Assembly (NCBI GenBank): GCA_947179485.1
Contig: OX359245.1
Location: 33,777,067-33,841,066, forward strand
Direction: 5' to 3'
Length of the DNA: 64,000 bases
Origin: Allacma fusca
Lineage: Eukaryota > Arthropoda > Collembola > Symphypleona > Sminthuridae
A model generated the notes under the pieces. That model ran no database searches and was not told where the DNA came from. It saw nothing but the letters and a program-made list of their open reading frames with translations. Below are positions 13,271 through 24,306 of the stretch, in pieces. The number at the start of each line of letters is the position of its first letter. Position 1 is the first letter of the stretch. Position numbers and translations under genes: made by a program.

Positions 13271-14718
13271 AAGTCCAACCCGCGTGAATAGTCTATAATT
13301 TCCTTAATTGCATGTCACCTAAAATACAAATTTATAAAACCTGAGCTATAAAAAATAGCCGCTAAGGCCCTTTGTAAACATAAAATAATAGCCTGAACAA
13401 AATTGACCTTCGCAACCCTAAAAACGTTTTGAAGCCAATATTAGTTATTAAACTGAAGGATGTTTTTAGAGAAAGGCTGAATGCGAAAATAAGTTTACGT
13501 ATTTTTGAAGGAAAGCTGAAGGAAGGCAAACCTTTTAGAGGTCTTCATTATAAGACATACTAGAGGGCTTCATTTAAGACATTTTGAAGGGAAAATTGTT
13601 GTTAAATTTTCACCTTCGAAGGATTGAAGGAAATCTATTTCCTATGCGCCTCTATGGTTTTGACCGATAATGTTGCCACAATGAATGTGATACATTAAAT
13701 TTCATGCAAATATTTAAAAACGTTAACAGTTCCGTCATTTATTTTATACAGCATATATCATCCGCATAAAATCTTTAATATATCTAAAGGCCACTTCTAA
13801 CCCTTCTCCCTTAAGCCTTCCCTCAGGGATCGGATTTTTGCGGCAGAGAAATCTCAAAGGAAAGGGATTTATTTTTACGAACAGGAATTTTTAAATTCGT
13901 TGACCATTTTTGGCAGGAATCTTCGAATTTGTTGGCGTGTTTCAGGGAATTTTGTTATTGAAAGAGATTATGGAAACGGGGTGGTGAATGCATACGCCTT
14001 CTGGTGCGAAGTGATTTAAATCAAAAGCAAGTAGAACAGTTTGTTGTATTTACCCATATCGTCGGTACAAAACATGTTAGCGAAACGGTAGTTTTCAGCC
14101 CGTGCATAGCCTCAATAAACGTGCCAACCTTATGGGAAGAACGCTAGGAGAGATTTACGAAAAAAGGCTGAATAGAGGAAAATGAGATTACATGACCTGG
14201 ATGCACAATAGATACTTTATATAGAATTATATATAACATTCTTATTACCGTGACTATTCATAAATGAAAAGATGTGCCGGTTGTAAAAGCTAAGGCCAAA
14301 TCGAAGAATAAATATTTATTTATTAGACAGTTACATCACCAATTACCAGTAAGTGATAAATAAAGCCGGGCTTATAGTCAAAGGGTTTAATTGTACCGAA
14401 GTTAACACATATACTGTCTTTATTCAACAATGTTCTTTAAGGAGTTAACTTAGAGTGCTCTGCAGTTAAATTACAAGACTGAGGATTTCCATCATTATTG
14501 TTCCTTCATAGAGGATTAGATTTTACACGCACTTCTATCTGTATGTTTGCTCCCTTCCCAAAAAACATCACATGTCTTAACATAATCTCAACGGGTAATG
14601 TTCTATTAATAATGACATGACGACCGTCGTCGCCCAAACGATCTGGCAGTTTATCATTAACATTTCAGCCACAATCATTTGAATTTTGAGGTTCCAGTTG
14701 ACATTTTACCTAGCATTG
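13271..14718. other. Repeat-rich intergenic region
   Basis: No gene seen. 13440-13657 carries GAAGG/CCTTC units with a CATAGAGGCGCATAGG end at its right edge that resembles one terminus of the 8832-9393 hAT element in inverted orientation; the partner terminus was not found. A LINE-like tail (GGCCAAATCGAAGAATAAAT) ends near 14320. Confidence 0.4.
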
Positions 14719-14901
14719 TAGTTTGTAGTGATGTTTGTGATTTAAACCAGTTTTTACAGATTTAAAAAAAATCATGTGATTCGAATCAAGATTTAAAAAA
14801 ACCTTCACTGGCAGTAATTAAAAGAGAGTGCCTGTAATAAAATGCATGAATTACAATGGGTAGTTGGAATGGAAAACAAAGTTATCAGGACCTATAACAG
14901 G

Positions 14902-15314
14902 CACTGGGGATCCCAATGGTCTGGTCCGGATCATTTATAATGGTCCGTTATTGGTCTGGTCCGGTCTGATCCAAAACTTGGACCAAACCAGATACAATTA
15001 TGGTCCAACTTCAGGACCAGACCAGACCAGACCACAAGGGCCATGGTCCAGACAGGAATGCAAAATAAAAAATTATGAGTCAACGAAATCCCATCGAACA
15101 AATTAAAAATGTCATTTCTGGTGATAAAACAAGAATTTCACTGGATTAAATGTGATTGTTTAATTGCACTCTATGGTTTTCTGGACCACGGTCCGGACCA
15201 TGGTCTTTGGTCTGGTCTGGTTCGAAAAACTGGACCAGACCATTGGTCTGGTCTGAGCTTCGGACCAGACCTGTTTCATAAAATCTGGATCAGACCAGAC
15301 CATTGGCATCACTA
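14902..15314. mobile_element. hAT-like MITE made of GGTCTGGTC repeats
   Basis: Outer ends are CACTGGGGATCCCAATGG (left) and TAGTGATGCCAATGG (inverted right), sharing CCAATGGTCTGGTC just inside. Many degenerate GGTCTGGTCC/GGACCAGACC units lie below both ends. The flanks do not show a clean 8-bp duplication (only a shared CAGG), so the exact boundaries are uncertain. The ORFs inside are products of the repeat. Confidence 0.5.
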
Positions 15315-15712
15315 GCAGGAACCACAACTGAAGAAAAGTAAAAATGAGTTTTCATGAAATACTTTATGCATATTCAAATTTAATCGCCCTAACCGACGCT
15401 GATCCAAACGGAATGCACGATCATATTAGTTTGTGAGCTGATGAGAAAAATGCCATGGGAATTCCAATGGGACTTAAAAAGATGGTCACATTAAAAATAA
15501 ATAAAGATTTTGATCACATAAATGTGTCCATGCAATGTTTAGTTTGTTGGAGTTTGCGCAGTGTATTTTGCTTAAATTCCTCCCTTACAAATGAATGCAT
15601 GTTTTCATAAACACAGATTGCTCCGAGTAAGTCTACAAATAGTGTTGCTGGCTGAGGACTTGCGGAAAAGATATTTATTGAAGCGGAGAAAGTATCCATA
15701 AACTTAGAAAAT

Positions 15713-18700
15713 ATGAATATTATCGGATTGATAAAGCATATCTTCTGTCAAATTTACACCCTTGTCAAGCATATAGTAATAATTGTCCCCCTCATCCCCT
15801 GCGTTATGTTGGCGATATTACTTTATAATCTGATCCTACCCATGGTCTGGATTCTTGCCAAAGTTTTCCGACCCGATTTGAAATGTTTGATAACCGGTTT
15901 GAATACTTTGTTTACAATAGGAAAAGGGTCTAATTTCCCCATGAATACAATGGGGGTAGTCATCTTAAATGGGCCAGCCACTGTAGACTTATTTCAGCAG
16001 CTCTTGACAGAAAGGGTTCTCTCAATTAAGAATTCGGACGGTGAGCTGCTATACGTTGGTTTGAAACTTCAATGTGTTAAATTTCTGACTGTCCCTTTTT
16101 GGAAAGAAGATTTAAATTTCGATTTAAAAAACCACGTGAGATATTATGATTACACTGGAGCACTTGAGCTTCCAAATGCCCCTTCGGAAATGGATCTCCA
16201 TAACGTGTTGGGAAAATTAATAAAACTACCTTGGAAGAAAAATCAGAGTCCTTGGGAGATGCTGCTCATTCAAAATTACAAGGGAGAAAATTACACGGGC
16301 TTTGTCGTTCGCTTGAACCATGTCCTTGCTGATGGTTTAAGCATCTTTGAGATGTTCAAACTGCTATCTAAAAGTGAGTGGAGCATACCAGTTTTCAAGC
16401 GGACAAAAATTGAAATTTCGAAATGGCAACGGATGGGTCGTGCTTTGAAAACTCCGTATGATTTGTTTAGCAACTTGCTCCTTTGCTATGGGGAGAGTAA
16501 ATTCCCAACAAAAACCATGCGCTTTGATCAAGTTGTACTTTCGGTGAGTCCTGAAATTCCGGTGAGTACTATCAAAATGATTAAAAACTACTATCAAGTT
16601 AGTTACGCTTCCGTGGTTTACGCTGCCGTCAGTTCAGCATTAGTTCGAGCCATTAAAATGTCTGGGGAAGATGTCCCAAAGAATCTTGTGACCACCATTG
16701 TTTTACCCAAAAAAAATCATCCTGGAGGATTGTGCATCCATGCGTAAGAATTTTCCAGTACATTTTTAAAGCGAAGCGTATAGTGAAATTTGCCAATTTT
16801 TATCTTCTGTGTCTGACTCATAAGGCTCTTGAACGGAATCAGAGGTGTGGAATATTTTGAAATATTGTATTTAAAATAGTTTTCGAAATACATTCCGTAT
16901 CTTGTATTTGGTATTTTTCTAGCCGTAAATGTTGGAAGATATTTTGTATTTCGTTTTTTCAAGATCAACAAACATTATGATATTTTGTATTTATTTATCT
17001 TGTCACGTTATCGCAAAACAGCTATTTTAAAGATAAAAGCACTAATTTGAAACATTTTGAAACGTATTCTTTAACGGTTTTGGTTTGTTTGCAGTATTTG
17101 CTTATTGGATAAATACATTAAATTCATTGTATGTATGTGGGTGCCGTAAAAAAAGCGAAGCCAACATGAAATCAGTGATAAGTTACCCAGGAGTTATTCG
17201 CTTTGGGGAAAAATATTCTGTATCTAGGGTCACGTCATTTACTTTGATCTACATAGATTAACAGCTCTAGACTCTAATCATGTGCCTGTTACCTAACGTT
17301 TCCTGAATAATTTTCGGATATCTAATTATTTCTTTAAATTGTTCAAGATACTGTGTTTGAGAGAATATAGTTACATCTCAGACGTATATTTTGAGAATAT
17401 TTTCTGTATGTATTTTACATTTCAAATATGGTATTTTCATTTAGTATTTTCGTTTTTTTTGGAGGCAAAGTAATTTATTTTGTATCTTGCCAAAATTCCT
17501 AGGGATATTTGTATTTTATTTTGTATCTTAACTAAGTTGTTACTAATATCTGTATGTTATGTTTGTATTTTAATGTTTCTGGAAATGTATTTGTATTTTG
17601 TATTTTAATAATACATTTCATGTATTTTCCACACCTCTGAACGGAAGCACCTACAAAGACGAAACCAACGGAAAATAAAGTGTTTCATCGTGTAGTTGGT
17701 TAAACTGCCCTTAGTTTTCCGATTTTCGAAATTTCATGAAATTTCAAAAATTGAAATTGACATCAACCATGGATTTGAGGGCTTGAAGCAATACCAAATC
17801 ATATTACATGTAGTTGGTTTCACTGCCTTCTAGTTTTCCATTCTCGAAATTTCCAAAAATTTCGAAAATTTGAAAGAACTTCAAGTAATACCAAATTACG
17901 CTGTAAGTTTAACTGACGTTTGTGTTGTATTTTCCAAATTTCGCGAAATTTTGAAAAGTTTTGCAACGTCTCTTTTGGTCCTTCAAGTAATGCCAAATCA
18001 TTTGAGTATTAGTTTAACAGCATTTTGTTTTCGATTTTTTGTTGTGGCAGCTAAGGCTTTCTCACGGGATAAGTTAAAACGACAACACTAACAATCTTAT
18101 CACGCTATCAATTTATCGACTGTAGTTAAGGATTTTAAAAAATGTAACTACTTGGAGTAATTAATTAAATGTTTTATTGTCAGTCATTTGGCCCCAGCTA
18201 AATGGCCCTTGCAATACGCTTCGACGAAAGATCTCATGGAAAGTGTTCAGAATTCAATGAGAGGCATAACAACGTCTGCACAAGCAACAGTTCTTGGAAA
18301 CATTTTCAAAGCTGCTCATTTCATCCCAACGTGGATCGCCGCATTTAATGTCATAATAGATTGTATTAACCCAGTGAAGGTGAATTTTGCCAATGTGCCC
18401 GTTACAACTGGTCTGGACTATTTTGAAGGAAATGAGATCCTAGAGTTGATAACTGCCAACACCCCTATTTTTAAAAATGGTAGATTTTCCTTTTAGTCCA
18501 TGTATACTTTTGGAGGGAATATTTGTATCTAAGCGAAAGTTTCAAATGCAGGGGTAAATAAAATATTGCCATGTCAAATTCCATTTTGTGTTTTAGGATT
18601 GCTCATATCTATGGGAGGCGTTAATAACAAACAACGGGCAAGCTTTTGCAGCAACATGAACATGTTCGGTTCGGACGATATTGCTCGGAGCTTGGGATCT

Positions 18701-18745
18701 TTATTCGCTGAAGAAATCCAGAATCTTGTGTTGACGATTACTTAA
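15713..18745 (+). CDS. WS/DGAT-like O-acyltransferase, copy 2 (three exons, 491 aa)
   Basis: Exons are 15713-16743, 18184-18479 and 18597-18745, the same exon sizes as copy 1 (1031, 296, 149), and the frame is open throughout. It keeps NHVLADG, SPWEMLLIQNYKG, NHPGGLCIHA and the N-terminal hydrophobic anchor. Most differences from copy 1 are conservative, which suggests that both are still under selection. Intron 1 is 1440 bp against 70 bp in copy 1, because of an insertion that itself contains a hAT element. Splice sites are unchanged, so the insertion need not abolish expression. Substrate unknown. Confidence 0.85.
16771..18136. repeat. Insertion within intron 1 of acyltransferase copy 2
   Basis: Copy 1 gives the empty-site sequence. 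The two introns are collinear up to CATTTTTAAA and again from AAAAATGTAAC, so about 1.37 kb was added here. Outside the embedded hAT it contains three or four diverged direct repeats (about 17690-18060) of a unit like GTAGTTGGTTTCACTGCC plus a TTTCGAAATTTC palindromic stretch. TTTTAAA occurs at both edges. The element type is unknown. Confidence 0.6.
16840..17639. mobile_element. Non-autonomous hAT element (800 bp) nested in intron insertion
   Basis: Inverted termini are CAGAGGTGTGGAA at both ends. The target duplication AACGGAAT/AACGGAAG (16832-16839, 17640-17647) matches 7 of 8. Subterminal regions are arrays of TATTTTGTATTT-type units. No transposase ORF. Architecture is the same as the 41176-42459 element, which retains a hAT transposase remnant. 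Confidence 0.85.
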
Positions 18746-19113
18746 TTATTAACCCATTGAGCATGATATGAAACGTCGGGTCAGTAGTTCAAGCAAATTA
18801 GACGGTGGAAGGTTTTTACATTAGAAAGACATTAAGGGAGATTCACATGGTTAATATACGGTAGGAGGATTTTGCTTTAATGAACTGAAGAATTGGTGGA
18901 CTGTCAATAGTTAAGACTCGATAAAATCTTTCAATTCATTTATTAATCTAAACTTCAAGTTACAAGACTCGGAATGGTGCCTCTAATCTTGTAGGTTGTA
19001 TGTATATTGTTAAAAATTTTAAATTTATCTGATTTTTTTGAGAATAAAAGTATCATTTAAGCAACATTTTCTACGACTAATTTTGCAGGCAACACTATAC
19101 GTATAATTCCGAC

Positions 19114-19798
19114 TAGTGCATCGCACGGGTTCAAAACAGTTGAACCAGTGTACCTGTAGCTGGACCCAAAGTTTGGGTACCTCAAAAGCATGAACCTGTA
19201 CCTGAAAATGTATCCATTTAACAGATTCAAATTTTTCGATCCTGAACCTGACCCAATTGCGTTTTTGTAGTACCCGCACCTAATAAATATCTGAACCCGA
19301 AAAAGTACCCAAAAGACAACCTGAACCCAGGTATTTTTTTTACCGGACCTAAACATGTTTGGGTACTTGTAAATCAAAACTGTTTTTATTTCATCGTGTA
19401 TTAAAAGTACAAAATATATTTCAAATGAATAAGAATGCATGTTAACTGGTTCCTGGGACACCCTGTCATTGCTTTTGCGATGGAAATCATCTTGTAAACT
19501 TGAAATTCTCCGGCCTTTAACTTCCAATCAATGAACCCAAACATTTCAGGTCTTTTGTGATCAGGTTCAGGTCTTTCATTTGCTACACCTGGTCCAGACA
19601 GGCAAAATCAAAACGGGTTTTTCTCTGTACCTGATCCTGATCCTGAACCTGAACCTTTACCCAATTTTACGGGTATAAAATATTGTACCCAGAAAGGACC
19701 CAAAATTATTGGGTCCAAAATACATGCACCCATACTGAACCTGAACCTGGACCTGAACCCAAATACCCGGGTGCGACATGAACCCATGCGATGCACAA
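19114..19798. mobile_element. Non-autonomous hAT element (685 bp) with ACCTGAACCTG arrays
   Basis: Ends TAGTGCATCGCACGGGTTCA and TTGTGCATCGCATGGGTTCA (inverted) match at 18 of 20. Flanking 8-mers ATTCCGAC (19106-19113) and ATTCCAAC (19799-19806) match at 7 of 8. Subterminal parts consist of degenerate CCTGAACC/GGGTACC units; short ORFs here are repeat artefacts. The TAGTGC start links it to the 57550-59416 element. Confidence 0.85.
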
Positions 19799-20189
19799 AT
19801 TCCAACTTTTAAACATGCATATTCTACGACATTAATGATCGTTAGATTCAAAATATAGAACATTTAGCCATCCCCTGGGAGCCACTGTACACGAAATTCA
19901 CGGTGCACATAAACTTCAATTAAGGACATTGATCTCGGGATTACTTTAATATTGGTACCTAAAGAGTCCTACACCTACAAAGTCCATTACGGGATTATGG
20001 AAGGAATTTCCTTTGATTTCGGTTGCAACAATTAGCAATTGTATTAATGCTAAATTCTGAAGCTTTTACATGTCGCATCAATACTGAGAAACAAGTACAT
20101 ATGTATCTACCTATATCAAATAACTCCCTGTACGGCTCATAAAAGCAAATTGATGCAACGTTCAAACAATCGAAAAACAATTGTGTCAG

Positions 20190-21066
20190 AAAGTGTAAAT
20201 GGCAGGAACCACTGGGACCTGGAATTCATAATTACAAGAGTGAAAAGAAATCCGTTATTGCCTTTAAAATGAAACACGTTTTCGCTGACGACATCAGAAT
20301 CTTCGGAAAGTTTAGAGTGATTACGCAAAGTAATTTATTTGTGCAAAAATCTGAAACATCCCACAGAACCCTTTCTAGATAGCAGCGTTTGTTCATTGTA
20401 CTGAAAGCTCCGTTGGATTACATTCATAACTTTATGCGGAGTATAAGCTTCCAGAAAATAATTCCTGTTGAAGAAGTCATATTTTCCACGAGTCCGGAAA
20501 TTTATGTCATCAAAATGGTCATCAATTTTCAGTTTACATCCACAGAAGACCCGTTACAAAATGTTAGCAAATCTAAAAAAAAGATTGCTATATTCACCCG
20601 ATCAATCGCTTTTTCCCGAATAGGGGCTATTTTCTTTCCTGTATCTCGTCTGCCAAGTATAGCTGTTTTTACAGATTCCATTATTCCCAGTACCGTGGGA
20701 CATGCTACTGTTCCTGTAACAACCGAGCAGGACTATTACGAAGGAATGGAAATAGCTAAATTGATAACTGCCAACAGTCCACTTTTTAAAATAAGATTTT
20801 CTTATATTTTGTAGAGTTACCGGTACACATGGAATTAGCAAATCTGTAGTTACTATATTTATCTTCTGAATTTAAAAAAAAAATATAAGACAATAAGAGG
20901 AAAAAATACAAGCTTGCGAAAAACTAACATATGTTTCGTCTGGCCCAGAATCTTTCGAACGGACCAGTCCCAGTTCAAATCCTGAGTTCAGAGGAACTCG
21001 CTCGGAGTAATTATTCGAATTTTATTTGCTGAAGAAATTCAAAAATTGGTGAATTCTATTACTTAA
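20190..21066 (+). pseudogene. Acyltransferase pseudogene (WS/DGAT-like, copy 3)
   Basis: Scattered homology to the neighbouring genes remains in order. There is an HNYKSEKKS block and KHVFADD (around 20230-20310), the degraded counterpart of NYKGEN and NHVLADG with the motif Gly replaced. VEEVIFSTSPEI follows at about 20470. Exon 2 remnants are VPVTTEQDYYEGMEIAKLITANSPLF (20710-20790, given by position; key VPVTT and LITAN kept). The exon 3 end FAEEIQKLVNSIT precedes a TAA at 21064-21066. The first 170 codons and several internal parts are missing, and frames differ between blocks. Confidence 0.8.
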
Positions 21067-22136
21067 GGTTGACAGCAATGACATTCCAATTCTAATGCAT
21101 TTCAATTCAAAAGTAGAGAATTTATAACTCATTAATTAAATCACAAAACATGTTTTAAGGTATATTGAAAGGTTTGAAGGGAGTATTCCATCAAAGATAT
21201 TACAAGATTTCTTACGTTTATATTAGTTTCTTTTTTTTAGCATACCCATGTACAGTAATTATTAAATATATAGACACAAATATAAAACTTGTGATTTAAA
21301 AAATTCCTATGAATTTGAACTCGCTCATCTCATATTGATACATGCATAACTTTTAAGTCCACCTGGGAATTCACAATTCAGATTTTTTACTGCGCTTTCA
21401 AGTGGAACATTTAATTATTGACACGTGTTTAGTGTTATTAAATGAAGTGTGTAAAAATGTGTACTTTCTACAGCCGGCATAAAAACGTGGGAAAGTCCAG
21501 GCAGCTTAAAAGTGAGAATTTCCAAATGCTTACATGACCCATATGACACTTGATTCGAAAATTGACTTTACAAAAAACACTGCGTTTAATTTCTATATAT
21601 TTTTTGCTTCCGTGTAATATGTAAAGCAGTGTGTAGTTTTTGTTAACAAAGTACATAATGTCCTTATATTTTCAGTAATTAAGACGTATAATCAACCGTC
21701 CCAATGTTATCTTCCCCACTTTGAGAAAGTTTTTCCCCAAGAGCCGAGTTAACCATCTTTAAGGAGTACTCTGATAATGTTCATTAGAATGAACTCATAT
21801 ACATAATAAAAGCCATAAGCCATCTTATAAAATATGCCATAAGGATTAAGACCAGTATTACTACCCTCTTTGAAGGACAAGTTCATTAAATTTTTTCAAT
21901 AATTGCCTGCACAATTCTAATCTTGCGGAAACCAATTATTTATATTCACACGTCTACCAGACTTTACATATTCCCAAGGACATTATTAACTCAGCATGCA
22001 ATTCTGATATTACTGAAAAGAGCAGGTTCATTTAATTTTTAATTCCCCAGCTGCTCCAACAAGAATACCCAAGTGAGTAACCAAAATGCTGTAACTGCAT
22101 TTTGTTTCCTGTCTAATAAAAATAGTCTTTCCAGAA
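21067..22136. other. Intergenic region, nothing recognised
   Basis: AT-rich sequence between the pseudogene and the third intact acyltransferase gene. Only short, non-conserved ORFs. Confidence 0.5.
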
Positions 22137-23781
22137 ATGAAGAGAATCTCAGCCAAAATCTCGAAGCCCTTGTGTATCCTATTTGTGATAACTGTTATCA
22201 ATCCAGTGTTCATTCTTACAATATTATTTATACTATTATTATCATTACCCTTCCGCTCACTAGTTTGGCTCCTGTCAAGAGTATTCCGTCCAGATTTATC
22301 CGGATTTGTTCCGCCAGATCAAGCATGTTTTGCTCTTGGCCAGGCTCACAATTTCCCTTTGAATGTCGCAGCCTGTGCTATTGTGGAAGGGCATTTGGAT
22401 GTGAAATATTTCTGGGGGACAGTATCGGAAAAAGTTTTCCCATTAAGGACATCTTCCGGCAAAATTGTTTACATTGGACTCAAGCGCTACTGGACCCTCT
22501 TCCTGGGTTACGCCTTTTGGAAGGAAGATGGCTCTTTCAGTGTGAAAAATCACGTGAGATTTTATGACTACACCGGTGCCTTAGCTCTACCATTGCCTTA
22601 CTGTGATGATGCTGGCATGCACCAAATTCTAGGTAGACTGTTAAGATTCCCCTGGAGACCTAATCGAAGTCCCTGGGAAATGCTGTTGATCCCTAATTAC
22701 AAAGGGGAAGAAAAAACCGCTTTGATTTTCAGATTAGATCATGTCTTGGCCGACGGCTATAGTGTCGTTGAACTTATGCGACACATCATGCAAAACCATT
22801 GGCCCTTGCCCAAGTTCAAGCTGGCGAGGCGCCAGGTGAAATTTCTCGAAAAATTAGGAACCATTTTGAAAATCCAGTACGACATTGCTCGCAAAGCTGT
22901 CATGTTTTACGGAACGAAGAAAATCCCAAGTTTGAAGAGGAGCGGGGATTTGGAAGTGGTTTTTTCCGTGACTTCCGAAATCCCCGTGGATGCTTTCAAA
23001 AGTTTGAAGAATCATTTCGGTGTTAATTATGCGGCAGTTGTGAATGCCTGCATATTTGGAGCCATCCAGCGTGCCCTTGAAAAAGCTGCCCAAGTCGTCC
23101 CTAATAAATTTCTAACCAGTGTGGTCATCCCGAAACTGAATCATCCCGGAGGGTTGTGCATTCATGCGTAAGTTGCTTTACTGTAATAATAATTACTAAA
23201 ACATTTACATAAATTCTTAAAATTTAAGTTAGGAATTAAATTTTTTTCAGGGGGGTCACATTTACGGAATGGCCATTAAAATCAACTTCGTCAGTCCAAA
23301 GATTACTGGACGTTCAAAAGGGCTTGGAAGATTTAAATCAGTCTTCTGCAAATCTGATTTACATGCAAGCGGGCAAGGTCACAGGTTTTTTCCCTCAGTT
23401 TGTATCCACCTTGGTTTTTAAAGGCATCAACGCTTCCGGGGTTAATATTGGGACGACTGTTCTTCCCGTAACTACTGGGAAAAGTTTTATCAATGGGATG
23501 GAAATGTCGGAGTTGATTGTGGGCAATGGGATCGTGGGAGATTTTGGTAATTTTAATTTCTATTCAAAAATAATATTTATAATATTTATTACTCCTGGAA
23601 CCTATCTTATTGTTCGTTTGGTACAGATATGTTGGTCACCTCTTTCGGAGTCAACAACAAGCAAAGAGTCAGCTTTAGTGTGAATAAGGACATGTTCGGA
23701 GATGAAGCCATTGCGAGAAACTTGGGGCTGTTCTTTATGGAAGAGGTTGAAACACTTCTGAAAGCGATGCAGCAGAAATGA
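22137..23781 (+). CDS. WS/DGAT-like O-acyltransferase, diverged paralogue (493 aa)
   Basis: Exons are 22137-23167, 23251-23546 and 23627-23781. Exon 1 and exon 2 lengths (1031 and 296) and intron phases are identical to copies 1 and 2, so this is an older tandem paralogue. The N-terminal hydrophobic stretch (about residues 14-48) is retained. The active-site motif reads DHVLADG, again with the second His intact and the first position not His. RSPWEMLLIPNYKG and NHPGGLCIHA are conserved; the C-terminus is LGLFFMEEVETLLKAMQQK. The coding sequence is more GC-rich than copies 1 and 2. Probably a membrane-bound acyl-CoA-dependent acyltransferase; substrate not predictable. Confidence 0.85.
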
Positions 23782-24306
23782 GATCCATATTTTACATCTT
23801 CACAACGCACTACTTTATTTTTAAAATCTTAACTTTAAATGAAGTCACATTTTTTTGACAGATACTGAGTAAAGCATTTTTTTTAAACAATACTATTTAT
23901 TTGTGACAGTAAAAAAATCCGCTATGAACAACGATTCTTTAATAATGAGGATCTGAAATATTTGTTATAACGTAAGGATCATTTGAAATAAATTTAAATA
24001 TTGAGGAAGACAATACAACCAAAGTCAAGATATTGTTTTGGTTTCAGTTGCAGGTAGAGATTCGACAAAATACATAATAATGCACCCAACACAGAAAGCG
24101 TTCCAGAAAAACAATGTAGTTTTGTTTGAGTGTTCCTTCTCACAAATGTAGACTTCAACAATGGCAAAAATTTTGTCCTAATCCAGATATGGAAGTAACA
24201 GCCATTAACAATACTTATTCTAGTTTGGCTACTATGGGGAAAAATAACTCCTGAACCTTTCTGTTTTTTCCTTCATAGCTTTGTAAGGGCAAGAGAACTA
24301 TTAAGG
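23782..24306. other. Intergenic spacer
   Basis: No ORF or repeat recognised. The right part is the presumed promoter and 5' UTR of the gene at 24307. Confidence 0.5.

Larger units (their letters stand above)
14719..18850 (+). repeat. Segmental duplication of about 20-2950 (acyltransferase plus flank)
   Basis: The upstream flank, all three exons, intron 2 and about 100 bp past the stop codon of the 1260-2932 gene recur here in the same order. Differences come mainly from later insertions: a GGTCTGGTC-rich element upstream, and about 1.37 kb inside intron 1. The opposite flank around 18746-18850 still matches 2933-3050. Confidence 0.85.

Noticed and set aside
14864-15315. Two plus-strand ORFs rich in Gly, Pro and Asp
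   Set aside because: They are translations of the GGTCTGGTCC repeat of a MITE.
19025-19863. Overlapping minus-strand ORFs with Val/Gln/Gly-Ser-Gly repeats
   Set aside because: They are produced by ACCTGAACCTG repeats inside the hAT element at 19114-19798.
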